A DNA stretch of 64,000 bases from Arbacia lixula (GCA_963669155.1 OZ022587.1:16383113-16447112); one strand, 5' to 3'; shown: positions 12,066 to 24,326, counted from the stretch's first letter. The notes: a model not told the origin generated them from the sequence alone. A program made the numbers and translations.

Positions 12066-12172
12066 TTGTGAATTATTCAATATTCAATTCAAGATTTAAG
12101 ATTCAAGATTCAAGATTCAAGATTCAATTCAAGATTCAGGACTCAAAATTCAAGATTAAATTTATTTTCTGA
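12066..12172. repeat. (ATTCAAG)n tail array
   Basis: Irregular repeats of ATTCAAG/ATTCAATTCAAG directly follow the first LINE relic and precede the next one. A related array lies at 12440-12595. The position suggests retroelement 3' tails that have expanded. Confidence 0.75.
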
Positions 12173-12425
12173 CATGACCAAAGTAATTGATGAATTACGA
12201 CAGAAATAATTTAATAAATGGAGGAGAGTCTATCATCTTGCCCGGATGAAAGATGAAGGATTGACAAACACATACACAACTGGAGACCTACACCGGGTAT
12301 TCATTCAAAACAAGACAGACGAGGCAGAGGAGATACATGAAAGAAAACCCTTTGCTTTTCGAGAACCTCCACATATGAATGAGCAAGGACATCATAATTG
12401 TTGATTGAGGCGGGCCGGCCTTTTA
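12173..12425 (+). pseudogene. Non-LTR relic, copy 2
   Basis: Contains ATGACCAAAGTAATTGATGA, the CATCTTGCCCGGATGAAAGA block, and the ending ATGAATGAGCAAGGACATCA before GCGGGCCGGCC. A deletion relative to copy 3 removes the segment holding the insertion site used in copy 1. Frame-disrupted, so not functional. Confidence 0.6.
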
Positions 12426-12454
12426 ACCCTTAAAGTGCCACTTGTGACTTAGTC
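12426..12454. mobile_element. piggyBac-like MITE left end only
   Basis: TTTTAACCCTTAAAGTGCCACTTGTGA matches the end of the element at 12888 but stops there. It is a truncated copy at the equivalent position behind the LINE cassette, so cassette and MITE were duplicated together. Confidence 0.5.
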
Positions 12455-12595
12455 AAGATTCAAGAATCAAAATTCCAAATTCAATTCAAGATTCAATGCC
12501 ACTTCTGAAGTTATATTCAAAATTCATGATTCAAGGTTCAACACTCAATTCAAAATTCAAGGTTCAAGATTCAAAATTCAAAATTCAATTTATTT

Positions 12596-12866
12596 TCTGA
12601 CGTGACCAAAGTAACTGATGAATTACGAGATATATCAATTATCATAATTATATCGATGAATAGAGTCTATCATCTTGCCCGGATGAAAGATGACAGATTG
12701 ACAATCACATTCACAACTGGAGACCTACCGCTGGCATTAACTCAAAACGAGACAGACGAGGCAGAGGAGATGATATTGAGCAACATAGGAGTCTTACATG
12801 AAAGAGAGCCTTTTGCTTTTTCTGAACTTCCAAATATGAATGAGCAAGGACATCAGAAGTGCTGAA
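12596..12866 (+). pseudogene. Non-LTR relic, copy 3
   Basis: The open stretch from 12602 reads TKVTDELRD, then NRVYHLARMKDDRLT, and ends NMNEQGHQKC before a TGA. It is parallel to copies 1 and 2. It is the most complete version of the 3' cassette and lacks the family A MITE, so it serves as the empty-site reference for copy 1. Confidence 0.6.
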
Positions 12867-12887
12867 TGAGGCGGGCCGGTCTTTTAA

Positions 12888-12970
12888 CCCTTACAGTGCC
12901 ACTTGTGGATTATTTTACCATTAATACACACAAATCCAATAGAGCAGCACATTGTCTGGCGCACAAATGG
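12888..12970 (-). mobile_element. piggyBac-like MITE, copy 3
   Basis: Perfect TTAA on both sides (12884-12887 and 12971-12974). Ends are CCCTTACAGTGCCACTTGTG and GTCTGGCGCACAAATGG. 83 bp, non-coding. Confidence 0.8.
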
Positions 12971-12974
12971 TTAA

Positions 12975-14613
12975 AAACGATGTATCCCTTTTGCAGGACC
13001 CATACATAGAACTGTGAAACCACAGTATAAAAGAGATAATATTTTTTCAACTTCCCTCGGTATATATCTTAATTATATACTGACCGTACATTATAAATAA
13101 TTATGGATATGCTTCCGGTAGCCTTTACAGTATACATTATATAGTACCTGTCGACACTAACGCTGACCGGATTGTTTTCAACATCACAATCTTTGTTGAT
13201 CAATGGTGCTATCAAAGACATTTCATGCCACTTTGGTAATAACCAATAGTTACCAAATGGAAGATTATATGAATAACTTCATATTTCAGATTCAATTGAA
13301 TTTATGTTACACCTAATACAGAACCCTAAATGCTGAAAGTAGGAATTCATTGCACGTTAGACTGTGGGATGGGATAGGTCTTACTCGCAATATCCTTGAT
13401 AAAGATCAAGGATATTGCCATACTAAAATGTTTCCGATGTATCTCATATCACGATAGTCGCAGTAGTTATTACTGATTAATGTAATCGGAATATATGAGA
13501 AGATGGAGGACATTCCAGTCAAGTACAGCTTTATTAAATTTTCAACACGAGTAACATCATTTGATTGTTCATTCAATTCAAAGCACTTATCCAAACAAGA
13601 ATATTTATTATGTAGCGGCACAGGGTTGTGTCAAAGCTGTATGGACATTAGAGAAAGTGTTTTTTTTTTCTCGAAATAATTTCATATTCCGATGTCCACA
13701 CTAGTTCTCAATAATTTATTTAATTGGAATATATTATGAGAGAATGGAGGACTTTCCTATTGGCAAGTACAGCTCCATCTAATATTTAAAAAGGGATTCA
13801 TTATTCAATGGTTCATGGATAACGTAAATCCAAAGCACTGGTCAATACTGAAATATTTATCGTATAGCTTTTCAAATTGCTTTTTGGAGCAAATTGATTT
13901 TTTTTATTTAAAAAAAGAGCTACTCCTTGAATGTAACCTAGATAGAAATGAATTTTGCAGGGGACATGGTATTAGTAATTCTCCGGACGATGGACTTAGC
14001 ACACTGCCCGAAACGTCGAGATTGATGCCCCCTCTCTCTCTCTCTATCTGATATTGGATGAAAACTATAGAAAAATTGCTATAACCTTACCACACTTTGC
14101 CCATCTCATTTCTTTCTACTTTGTCGTTTGATATTAATTTTGTGACTCGTTCGAAATTCTCATCACCACTTTCTCCTATTATTACCATTTCGTCTCATTT
14201 ATTTTTTATTTAAACACAGACAACTTAAGCTATGAAGAGTCTTGTGTTACAAAAATTAAAAGAACAATCTCCTTTCACACTTTCTGTTACTTTCGACACC
14301 ACATACATTGGTCAAATATCCTGTTAGAATGCAACCACATGGTTGAAAGTTCTACTATTTTCTAACTATTACTTATGAGTAAATCTGTAATGTTGCACTT
14401 GTAATACATGGTAGTGTTATGTTTCACATTTCACAAATTAGATTTTAATGTTGCAATTATGGATGAGGCAATGTTTTAAATGATTTGACTTTTGGATGCA
14501 AGAGCGATACAATGCTTTAAATGTATCATGTGTGATCGATAAAATTATTTTCTTCACCAGTGACAGTGATGTGCAGCAAACTCATACGGCAACACGTTGT
14601 GTGCGCAGGAAAA
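12975..14613. other. No gene; one diverged direct repeat
   Basis: A ~115-bp block at about 13476-13592 (GGAATATATGAGAAGATGGA .. AGTACAGCT .. CAAAGCACTT) recurs at about 13720-13843. A palindrome, ATATCCTTGATAAAGATCAAGGATAT, lies near 13390-13416. Otherwise AT-rich without coding evidence. Confidence 0.55.
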
Positions 14614-14939
14614 TAACACAAACACAAACGCGCACACACACAAACACACGCACACAAACACACAAACACATACAAATTACATGTACTGTAAACGAACATC
14701 TACTGATTAAGGAAATAGTTTTCTGCATGTTCCACAGAACGCATACTTGCACATACTCGTAATGACAAAAGCACACGCCACAGGGCTGGGATTGTATGTT
14801 TTCTATTTGTTCTTCTACGTGGCATGTTTTTTTCGGGTTGTCACCTTGGGATAGTGAGAATATATGTGACATTGATTGAGAAGGATTGAAATAGATAAGT
14901 GCAATGCAAACACATCAATAGCTCACCCTCACTCTTTCC

Positions 14940-14976
<37 letters not shown>
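14614..14976. repeat. (CA)n and (CT)n microsatellites
   Basis: An AC-rich tract at 14617-14675 and a CT tract at about 14946-14976, separated by unique sequence. No coding content. Confidence 0.9.
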
Positions 14977-14977
<1 letters not shown>

Positions 14978-15419
14978 ATCTCCCTCGCTTTCATTTGCCC
15001 TCTCAGGTAAATATGTCTCGCCATACATGCTATATACGTACTGTACATTTATTTAGTTTTAGTAAACAAAATGTATCTCAAAACAAGTTTATATACATTT
15101 GCCCCATCGTTTTCCCCCACCCCACCCCCTCTCTTCTTTCATCCTTAAACATACACCACACACGTATCTTCCTATATGTCATTAATATCTTACCGCGTAT
15201 CTCCCTGGAGAAAACAAAACCATACAATACTTGACAATACTCACAGCGAATGTATGCTTCTGCCATCGATCACAATGACAATTTTGCACCAAACATGTAA
15301 TATTTATAACCCTTTGATATCACCATGGAAATATAAAGGATACATCAATAGGTACAGAGCTTTATATTGAGGTACATAGCGTTCGTGTAGCGAAGAGAGT
15401 AATTACTATTCTGCCTTAA

Positions 15420-15501
15420 GTCTTTGTCTGCCATATAAACTGCTGCTTTATGTGATTTGTGTGTGTTACCTGTGAAAAAGACACCTGTGGCACACAAAGG
15501 G
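15420..15501 (+). mobile_element. piggyBac-like MITE, copy 4
   Basis: Perfect TTAA at 15416-15419 and 15502-15505. The body has CTTTGTCTGCCATATAAACT and CCTGTGGCACACAAAGG. A very clear copy of the ~83-bp family. Confidence 0.85.
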
Positions 15502-16255
15502 TTAACCATGTGCCCGTGGTACCAAGAGCAGGATAAATATTCATTATTACACTCTCTGCGTGTCACACGAGTATTTATTTGTAAGTTTTTCTCACAAATG
15601 TTAAAAAGCTATATTTTGTCTGGTATAGAAAGGGTTAAACTAAACCAGATGCTTTTTTCAGTTCTTTTTGTCACTTTCTTTTAAACACATTTCAGAACAC
15701 CATTAGCAGCTTATACCTCAGCATGTTTACGTCAGGAATTATTTTGGTATTGCATAGCCTGATGTCGTGCAAATCTAAGCCTGCTAAGCTTGTGTCATTT
15801 TACCTCCATGTCAGTTATTGTGATAATGAGCACTCCTGCCTGGGTCATAAACGGCGGAGACACACTTTCCACTCTCCATGTTTTGTCAGTGCAGCAGTAT
15901 AGGGGAGCTTTGCGCATCGCTTAGCTCTCTTTTCCTTTATGTTTCTTTTGCTCATTGTTGCTTCGCGAAGGGAAAAGTAAACATGTTTTTAATAACACTA
16001 CATTTCTGACAATATATATTCAGTTATTTTTTTATAAGAAAGAAATACTCTTTCACCCATCTTACCTTCTGCAGCTTCATACACCCATATCTAGGACGCG
16101 AACTATGTGTCGATTGTTGCAGCTGTCTTGATTTTCGTTTTGATGCGATGGTTTCAGATCCGGTTATTTAGGCTCGGTCCTCTTTAGGACCGCTTAAGCC
16201 TTTTGGTCTAAATGTAGAGATATGACATACAAAGGGTTTTCTCTTTTGTGTCATG

Positions 16256-16400
16256 TATCTCTCTCTCTCTCTTTCTTTCTTTTTCTTTCTCTTTATGTCT
16301 TTCTCCCTCTCTCTCCTTCTTTCTATCTGTACGTGTCTTTCCAATCCTGTCACTCTCTTTCACTTGCTGTCTATATCTCCCTCTCCCGCTCGATGAGAAA
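16256..16400. repeat. (CT)n-rich tract
   Basis: Interrupted CT/CTTT microsatellite. It gives Ser/Leu/Phe frames on one strand and Arg/Glu/Lys frames on the other, none of them genes. Confidence 0.9.
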
Positions 16401-16820
16401 TGCCATATTCAACGATGGCAATGTTTGCATGATAGTTCGTAAGAAACCACTCAATAAATCAATTTTTTTTCATGATATCGTTTTTCTAAAATAATGTATT
16501 TCACATGAGTCCTATTTTCTCTTGAGAGCCTTTTTGAAGGAAGGTTACCGTAACCTCATTCCCATTTTCCAGGTAAAATAAAATATCAGACTTCTGGTGA
16601 ATTCGCCCGGTAGATTTTACTTTCGTGTCCACCCCATCACAATTTTTCATATTACATCTGATCGATTAACTTCCGTTAAACTTAATTATTACTTTCCTTC
16701 GTTCAGCTCATTCCACGTGATATTTTTTATTACATTTCGCAAGAAGGCAAACACATATTGCTAGTCAAAATATGCCCAGAGAGTATCTGCGAGATGAATG
16801 AGAGTATGTGCGCAAATTAA

Positions 16821-17471
16821 AGGGCCCCTGACATCCAAATGTATGTTGACTTCTGTTGATGCAACTTAATATGTATATAACAAAATCACTAGCCGTTCAA
16901 AGGAAATATGTGTCCAATAGTTTAAAAAAAAATCTATATTTATCTCAGCACTGATAAGCCCCGCCTCCAAAATATCTTCCAACTCAAGATTCTTCTCCTG
17001 ACATCATCAAAGGTAGAAATTAGCAAGACGGCATTTATGCACAAACATTGTAATGGCTACCTCCACCTGCCCACAAGAGCGTCACATGTCTTCACACAAT
17101 ACCACCCAACAACCTTCCATGTGGGAATAATTGTTTCCTTATGTGAGAGCTATTCCAAGGAAACAAATAATAAATTTACATTGTACAAACATGTGATGCT
17201 ATCATAAACACTTGCAGGTAGTCATTTCAATGAATAGCTATTTGCACAACTTTGTCTATTGTTCAGCTTTTTCTTCCTTTAATGATGTCACGAGGGGAAT
17301 GTTGAGTTGGAGGATATTTTGCAGGCGGGGCTTATTAGTGCTGGGAAAAATATAGGAAAATTATTTTAAGATATAAGATACATTATTTCCATTGAACGGT
17401 TGGTGATTTTGAAAATATAATATTAACTTGCATCAACAGAAGTCAGCATACATTTAGATGTAAGGGGACCT
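16821..17471. mobile_element. 651-bp fold-back MITE with perfect TTAA flanks
   Basis: TTAA at 16817-16820 and 17472-17475. Left end: AGGGCCCCTGACATCCAAAT, then GACTTCTGTTGATGCAA. Right end: TTGCATCAACAGAAGTC, then ATTTAGATGTAAGGGGACCT. Pairing continues inward through GATAAGCCCCGCCTCC/GGCGGGGCTTATTAG to CATCATCAAAGG/CCTTTAATGATG, about 190 bp per arm. The centre is unpaired. No transposase frame. Confidence 0.85.
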
Positions 17472-17475
17472 TTAA

Positions 17476-19365
17476 GGCTACTGCGACTTCTGGTATACAA
17501 CAAAAGAGCCAAGGTATTCACGAAAAGCAGTTACTTAGAACTTTACGACCTTTTAAGTTTAATACAGCAACATAATTTTGTACAACTGCGCAGCACTCTA
17601 GCACTATTATGTTGGTAAAGGTTCACAAAATGTTCTACAAAACGAATGGATCAAGAATTGAGGTTACTTATTTTCCTTATTTAAGAAATGCTTTCTTTTC
17701 ATAAAGAGAGCAAAATTTCATTCATATTAAATCTTACCACATATTTCTTTTAGTTTTTGTTTTTATTCCATATCATCTTATACACCAGAAAACTTATTTC
17801 GAATGTTCTTATATTTCAAGAGTGAATATGGATTTTCTACATGTGCCAGTACCCTTTGACAGGATTTGCAATAATTATTGTATTTGCCCTTATCGCGGTT
17901 CTGTTCTAGTCAAACGCATCAAAATGCTGCATTCATAATACCGAATGACCTTCCCCCTTCTCCTTTATCTAATGCACTCTTCTCTTCCAATTACTGTCAG
18001 TACTTCAACGCAACCAGTAACAAAGTCTCTAAAAAAAATGGTATTGACGTATTTCAGAGGAATGCTAATTGAAACTGCCGTTGTTTAATGTGGGTTAAAT
18101 TATTTCCATTAGCTTTTTTTTTTTGTGGTTCCGGTAGGTAGGGATTCGATTCGAAGAAAAGGAGAAAGGAGGTGAAATGTGCGAATAGTGTTTACCTGCG
18201 CTACTTTTTTTTTTACTATTTTCCTACAATAAGAAACACTAAGAGGCCAAGGACGATGAGAAATATCGCACTCGTTTTTCCTCCAGCTTTGTTTAACTAT
18301 CGAAATAAATATGTTTGGCATTTTACCATAATGAATGGGTTTCTGCAAGGTGGTAACAAGATAAACATTCTCGTTTTTTTCTATTTTGTTCGAATAATAA
18401 TAAAACAATTTCAACGTAATTCAAGCTGAAATGTGCATATCCACATTGTAGAGTCAATTTTGGGGTAACCGGTTCCGTGACATTTTGTCTTTTGTCATTT
18501 TGTCTTTCGAATATTTAATTCGATTCTCATTTTTTGACACATCCTGACCACAATTTTTGTGTGTTATAAATAATTGATTAGGAAGACAAGTATGTCCATT
18601 TTGCATCACATATTTCGATCCACAAAGATTTTTGTTTTACTACCAGCGACACAACGAACTATTAATGACATTGTGATGACAGCTGCTAGTGGATTGTGAG
18701 ACACAAAGGTTTATAATGTTTTTTTATCGCATATACATTACTTTGGTCCATAATTGCCTGTAACTGTTAAAAGAAGCTCTATATAAAAGAATATTGTAAA
18801 ACTAGTAAAGAGCATGACATATTTAGAAATAACAACTATGGGATAATTTTTCCCAGGTACTTAGCAGGCAAAATAATTATTGGGATTCGTGATTTGTGTG
18901 TGAGAAGGAGTTTCTGTACTTGGGAGAAACAAAAAAAATAATCCTTTTGCCATTGGCGGTAAATCCGTACATAACCGGGCATTGGAATCCCCATGGGCTT
19001 ACTATACATCTTCATGCCAATAGTAATGGGAGAGGTAACGATTGCATTACCATGCTTGGAAAACCCTATTAGCTTGCAACACATGTTCACGCCAACAGTA
19101 CTGAGAGAGTTGATGTCATTAGACTGTTAAGAGTCTATTTTGTTTACTAAGGTCAAAACATACGTGAAAAGTCACTGACCACTCATAATCAGGTTTACTT
19201 TCAAAATGAGAAGTCATATTATGCACAATTGTACCATATTTACCTTTAGAGAGATTACGTATTACATAGCGAGAATCAACGATTTAAATTGGATTCATTC
19301 TTGGGAGAGGACAAAAGAATTATTTTGACGACGTGAACAATAGCATGTCACCTGGATAATTAGTG
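17476..19365. other. No gene seen
   Basis: AT-rich sequence with short frames of no recognisable family, and no exon with good splice context and codon bias. Confidence 0.5.
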
Positions 19366-19548
19366 CATGTGTGTGTATATATATACATATATTTGTCCAT
19401 ATATGTGTATATGTGAGTACTGTGTCCGTGTTTGTTTGTGTATGCATGTGTGTGCTTCACTTTGTGTGTGTGTGTACAATCGAATATGTGTATGTGCGCG
19501 TGCTTGTTTGTGTATGTGTGTCTGTGCGTGTCTTTGTGTCTGGGTGTA
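19366..19548. repeat. (TG)n/(TATATG)n microsatellite
   Basis: Degenerate TG repeats. Overlapping Cys/Val and His/Thr frames on both strands are repeat artefacts. Confidence 0.95.
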
Positions 19549-19612
19549 CCGTGCATCGTCAGCCAGATATAATACGTAGGGAGGTGTGATGTTCAACCGT
19601 AATACATTACCA

Positions 19613-19771
19613 GGGCCCCGTAACATAGAGGTTTGCAATCAATCGCAAAATGGCAATGGCCAATCAGCCCCATTGTAACATGCGCTCTTTGTTCAAAATA
19701 CTGACCAGCAACCAATCAGAATTTGTCTTACAAATTTGCAATTGATCGCAAACCTTTATGTTACGGGGCCC
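19613..19771. mobile_element. GGGCCCCGT fold-back element, copy 1
   Basis: About 159 bp. The left end GGGCCCCGTAACATAGAGGT pairs with CCTTTATGTTACGGGGCCC at the right. The central part carries an AACCAATCAGAATT box. Related to the element at 22131, which shares the GGGCCCCGT ends, the central CCAATCA/TGATTGG box and the overall plan. Confidence 0.75.
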
Positions 19772-19781
19772 AGGTCTTTAA

Positions 19782-19864
19782 CCCTTCCTGTGCCAAATAA
19801 AATGGTGACCAGTGGGATTTTTGTGTGCTACATGTGACAAAACGCATACATGGCATACAGAGAA
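19782..19864 (+). mobile_element. piggyBac-like MITE, copy 5
   Basis: TTAA at 19778-19781 and 19865-19868. Starts CCCTTCCTGTGCCAAATAAA and ends CATGGCATACAGAGAA. It lies 10 bp from the preceding fold-back element. Confidence 0.75.
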
Positions 19865-20119
19865 TTAAAACAACAGCGACTTACTACACATCCTCATTTC
19901 ATTGGTAATGAGAGGGTTATTATCCGGTCACATCCGGTGTTTTGCAAGTTCCTGTTTCAAAGAGATCTTGGGGAGAACGGGCCTTTGCACATGCAGGACC
20001 AACCCTGGGGAATTCTCTTCCACAGAGTTTGAAAACCCTGACGTCAGTGACCACCTCAAGGGCAACCTAAAGACATAAATGTATAATGGTGCTTTTTGAC
20101 ATACAAGTTCATACCTGTA

Positions 20120-20225
20120 TTGTATTTTCTCTTTCTCTCTTTAATTTGCTCTGAAGCGCCTTGAGCATCTGATTAAGATGGAAAGTGCGCTTTGTAAATT
20201 CTATGTATTATTATTATATACTATT
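20120..20225 (+). repeat. LINE/SINE 3' tail of CR1/L2 type
   Basis: CTGAAGCGCCTTGAGCATCT followed by GTGCGCTTTGTAAATTCTAT and ATTATTATTAT is the usual 3' terminal pattern of L2/CR1-mobilised elements (AGCGC stem-loop plus short tandem tail). A second such tail is at 31190-31260. Confidence 0.5.
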
Positions 20226-20351
20226 TATGTCACATTTCATCATATTTCAGCTGATGCATGAATGTGTATGTCGTAGTGTCTGTGTTGGGCCTGTAAAGTC
20301 TTATACGTATGTTGCGGGTCCCTTATGAGTACTGTACCGTGTATGTGACAT

Positions 20352-20815
20352 ACATAGTGTAACCTGCTTTAGCTACCACATGGCATCCACCTGCCTATAA
20401 AGACAACACTTCTTGTATCCCTGAGCAAACTTTCGCATTTAAAACTGAATTAGAGTAACCTGTAAATAAAAACAAGCTGTTCGTAAGTTACGAACGACTT
20501 TACGAACAACTTGTGATCCCTTCTTGTGTAAAATGCGATACCACACTTTGCTCATTGAGAATCTGATTTAGCACAAGAAGGGACCACCAGTCGTTCGTAA
20601 AGTCGTTCGTAACTGAAGAACAGCTTGGTGAAACACCCCCCTGCTTTAGGGACCACTTGTATAGAACAACCACTTGCCTATAAAGACCACAACCCTTGTA
20701 TCCCCTTCGTCAATGTTTCTCTCTGAAAACCTGTAAATAAACACCACCTGCTCATAGGGAAAGCATTTATTGTCTTCCTTGAATCGTCTTTATATACAGG
20801 TTACAGTGTAATTAA
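20352..20815 (-). repeat. Second locus of the 'GTGGTCTTTATAGACAGG' family
   Basis: Contains CCACCTGCCTATAAAGACAA, CCACTTGCCTATAAAGACCA and TACAGGTTACAGTGTAA, reverse-complement relatives of the 2.66-3.03 kb array. Two half copies are separated by a fold-back insertion at 20473-20627. Confidence 0.65.
20473..20627. mobile_element. 155-bp fold-back insertion
   Basis: The left arm begins CAAGCTGTTCGTAAGTTACG and the right arm ends CGTAACTGAAGAACAGCTTG. The arms pair over ~55 bp through TCGTAAAGTCGTTCG and CACAAGAAGGGA motifs, with a loop of about 45 bp. It interrupts the surrounding repeat. Confidence 0.75.
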
Positions 20816-22130
20816 TTTCTCCCCGAACGCGCACGGGATCGCGGTAGTTCCTTTCGGAGTGGAAAGTGTAACGTCTACTATGCTAGCAGCGACCGTGCGC
20901 GCATCTCACTGGTTATTTCCACCGAAGATACAATTACTCTTACATTCATATTTGCTAAATATTATGGCAACTGTTACTGGCCTCTACATATACAATAGCT
21001 CCTCGTCTCCGCACACACGCGTTTATCATCTCCGTAATATACTCTGATTTTCGCCGTCAATATGATTTTCGGTCCTGTCAAATATTGGTCAAGTCATGTC
21101 CTTCCATCATCAGCGCTGCCACGGTACAGAGAGATTGCTGCGATGGCGAAAATGGAACCTGTTGCACGGTAAAGCATTGTTTGCCAAGCACAGAAGGGCG
21201 AATCTACGCTGAGTCTGCCACATAAACGTGTTAACTCCTTGCGCTTCTTACGCCGTTCTTGCACCAGCTTTACACATAGATCATATTGCCAAAGAGTTAC
21301 ATTGCAACAGAAGGTCTGGAGTTAATCTGCGCTTCGATGTGATACAGAGACATCTATACAAACAAGCGGTTTGTCTTTAAATGGTCATTAAAACTGCATA
21401 TTTGAACTGGTTACTACTGCGCTATCGCTCCAAAATGGTATGTTGTATTAATATTTTGTTTCTTTATATAAACTGTAATGAAGCATCGTGTTAAGCCTTT
21501 CCAAGAATGCTTTGAAGTAACTTTGTCTCTGCAGCGTGGGAGGAAACTGCTTATCATGCTTTACATTATTATTTTTCATTAAAACTTTACTAAATAGAAA
21601 TAGACACTCCGTTAGATTTTCTCAGAAATTACGGTGTTTGTAAATGTATGAAAGGGAGTCTGGGAAACTGTGAATCGTCACATCAGGTTTAATACGCACT
21701 CAGATCAGATATTGTTTCCCTTTTATTTATATGTTAATGAGTAAACATATATAAGCATATAAGGAGGTGGGATGGCGATGGACATGTACATGTACATGTA
21801 CACAAATTTAAAAGATAAGAATAAACACACTGGAAAAGAATCCTTTATTCAACATCTCGGACATTGGCTTTATCAAGAATGATTTTACTGGTGTTAAAGG
21901 CCTATGGATAAAACGTTGATTTTGGTATTGTATGGTATATTTGTAAACATATCTATTCTGCATTTTAAGCTGTATCCGAAAAGTGAGCACAAACATTTTA
22001 GTGAATGGACATTATAAGGAGGGTAGTGTATACGCTGACAGTGTATTGGTGTTAAATATATCATCGAGGTTGTCAAATGATACAATGTACTTCGAGCCCG
22101 TTTCTATACACATGAGAACACCAACTACGT
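20816..22130. other. No gene seen
   Basis: A GC-richer patch at 20820-20910 (TTTCTCCCCGAACGCGCACG) has no frame I can support. The rest is AT-rich. Confidence 0.5.
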
Positions 22131-22295
22131 GGGGCAGGTTGCATAAAACTTACCATTGATGGTAACTTTGCCATTACATGTAATGGTGACTACCATGGAA
22201 ACCTTGATTTTGATTGGCTGTTGGGCCCTGTTACCATGGTAGTTGCCATTTATGGCAAAGTTACCATCAATTGTAAGTTTCATGCAACGGGGCCC
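22131..22295. mobile_element. GGGCCCCGT fold-back element, copy 2
   Basis: The arms TTGCATAAAACTTACCATTG and CAATTGTAAGTTTCATGCAA pair, then GGTAACTTTGCCATTA with its complement. The central box is TTTTGATTGGCTG. The right end is CGGGGCCC. About 165 bp. Confidence 0.75.
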
Positions 22296-22889
22296 TGGTG
22301 TTACGTAAGCACCGTCAATGGTTTAGTGTGTTCTCTTTCTGGATGAATATACAATGAGTTTCACGATACGCTTAAGTTTAGTCCCCAAAGCGATTGTTCA
22401 ATCTTCTAAAATATGCAAGAAGCTTTTAAAAGGGCTTCACATAGAACATTATGATCATATAATACGGCAAGTGCAGATCAGCTAAAGGTATGAATTTGAG
22501 ATGAGCAGCTAGTTGATATATAATCATCGCAAGGATGTGATCATAAAGAAAAGAACGACGATGCAAATAAACTTGATATTTTAATGTGTAGAGTAAAGTT
22601 CAGTTCAGCACATACTATTAGGTATGATGGTAAATACAATGTTCTTGGTCATATCAGTGCTCTGCCCTGCTCTTTCCAGGACAAAAAGCTTTGAGAGTTA
22701 TTTTGAGGTGAAATATTCTGAAACTTTCAAAATATTGTAGAGAATTAATCTAACAGCAGATTGTGTGTCATTTAAATAAAAAATTGAAAAACATTGCATG
22801 AAATTGAAGGAGAGATGATAGCACTTAGTGTTAAGTTCTATATATAATATCATCCTCGAAAGTGTGGAAGAAATTCATTCTATAGATAT

Positions 22890-23330
22890 GAAATAGATTA
22901 GGTTATTGGACTGCTATAAATGCTCCACGCTTCTTTATGGATCGGAATGCTGGACTGTATTAATCTATGCAACAATGTTTGGAAGCCACGGAAATGTGGC
23001 TTCCACGTAGGATGGTGAGAGTATCATGGACTGATCATTGAAGATGTCTTATAAAGAGCAAAGTCATCCCGAAAAGTTACTTCAAACAATTGCCACAAAA
23101 CACATTAAGTTTCTTAGGCCACATCCTTCGCAAAAATGCTCTTGAGAAGGTCTCCCTCACTGGAGCTGTTCAGGGACGTAGGTCAAAAGGACGACAGAGA
23201 CTGACTTTCCTCTCTTGGCTCAGAGAGGCCCCTAGGTATCATACGCCACTGCCAGCAAAAAGAGGAATTGATTCTGGCACTCAGATTCTGTCAGATTCCG
23301 ACAAGCTACTCCAATTGATTGAGATTTGAA
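22890..23330 (+). pseudogene. LINE reverse transcriptase C-terminal relic
   Basis: The frame at about 22920 reads CSTLLYGSECWT, a hallmark following the RT domain in many LINEs (LLYG.E.WT). A frame change leads to QQCLEATEMWLPRRMVRVSW, then TDH, an in-frame TGA, and later NTLSFLGHILRKNALEKVSL and GRRSKGRQRLTFLSWL. This order matches the family's W.MRR..RI.WTDH .. FLGH..R .. GRRGRQR..FL C-terminus. One frameshift and one stop show it is dead. Upstream RT motifs are absent, so it is 5' truncated. Confidence 0.85.
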
Positions 23331-24239
23331 ACAGACGTTCACGAGTGATGTGTAATGTTTTCCTTTATTGCTTAAGAGAATGGATATTAAGCTACGTCGT
23401 GGAAATATACCAAAGCTATTTGTTTGCACATATAATGGGGCTGCTTAAAACACTTTATTTCAAATTTGTATGTGGACAAATTAAAGGTTACACGAATGTC
23501 TAAACACACGCACAAGAAAAAAAACTAGGTAAAGCCAAAAGTTCACCTCAACGTAATACATGGTAATAATGAATAAGAGTTCCCCGCCCCTTTCGTGTTT
23601 TTCTTCTCTAACAATATTTGGCACTAACAATATTCCGGGAATATGGCTTTTCCTCCTTTTATAGTGCAGATTCGTGGTGCTGAAGATAATCGTACTGTGA
23701 TAAGTGTGTGCGTGTGGAGCATTTAGACACAAGGTCTTAGTTAAGCAGGTGCAGGGCGTGCACGTACATATTTCCCACTCCAGGATGATTATGGACGATT
23801 ATGTATAACAATTATCGGAGGTCATTATCACTTGTTCATTTAAGGTCACGAGAACAATATCAAACATCAGTAAATTACCCCCTGTGGTATTATTTAACAC
23901 AATATTATCCTCTTTAGGAAGCATGATTATCTGCTGTATACACTGCTTCTATAATTTCCCTTTCTTCCTTGACGACATAAGCAAGTCATTTAATTTTCAT
24001 TTGTCATTTTTTTTCATGTTGTATTTGCCTCCGGATACCAATCAGAGTGCTTACGTAACTATACATAATAATTGTCCTGACGAGATACACGCTCCTCAAG
24101 TACATGCTTACAACATAGTTTCTTATCACGCATACTTGAGTTGCAAAATATCTTCCTTCAGGCGAATCTTTCTGACGTAACTGAACATCGACCTATACGT
24201 TTTAGCGAAACATTAGTTCACGCCTTCGTGACATATTTT
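23331..24239. other. No gene seen
   Basis: AT-rich, with short frames only. Confidence 0.45.
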
Positions 24240-24253
24240 CAGCATTATTCTTT

Positions 24254-24288
<35 letters not shown>

Positions 24289-24326
24289 TTGTGTTTGTGT
24301 GTGTATACAAATAGTGCTCAAAAGAC

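Noticed and set aside
12066..12595. CRISPR-like array (regular ATTCAAG repeats)
   Set aside because: The units are short, degenerate and contiguous without unique spacers, in a eukaryotic context. It is a retroelement tail microsatellite.
22131..22295. Bacterial-type terminator or structured ncRNA
   Set aside because: The inverted repeat matches the plan of another dispersed copy at 19613, so it is a fold-back transposon rather than an RNA gene.
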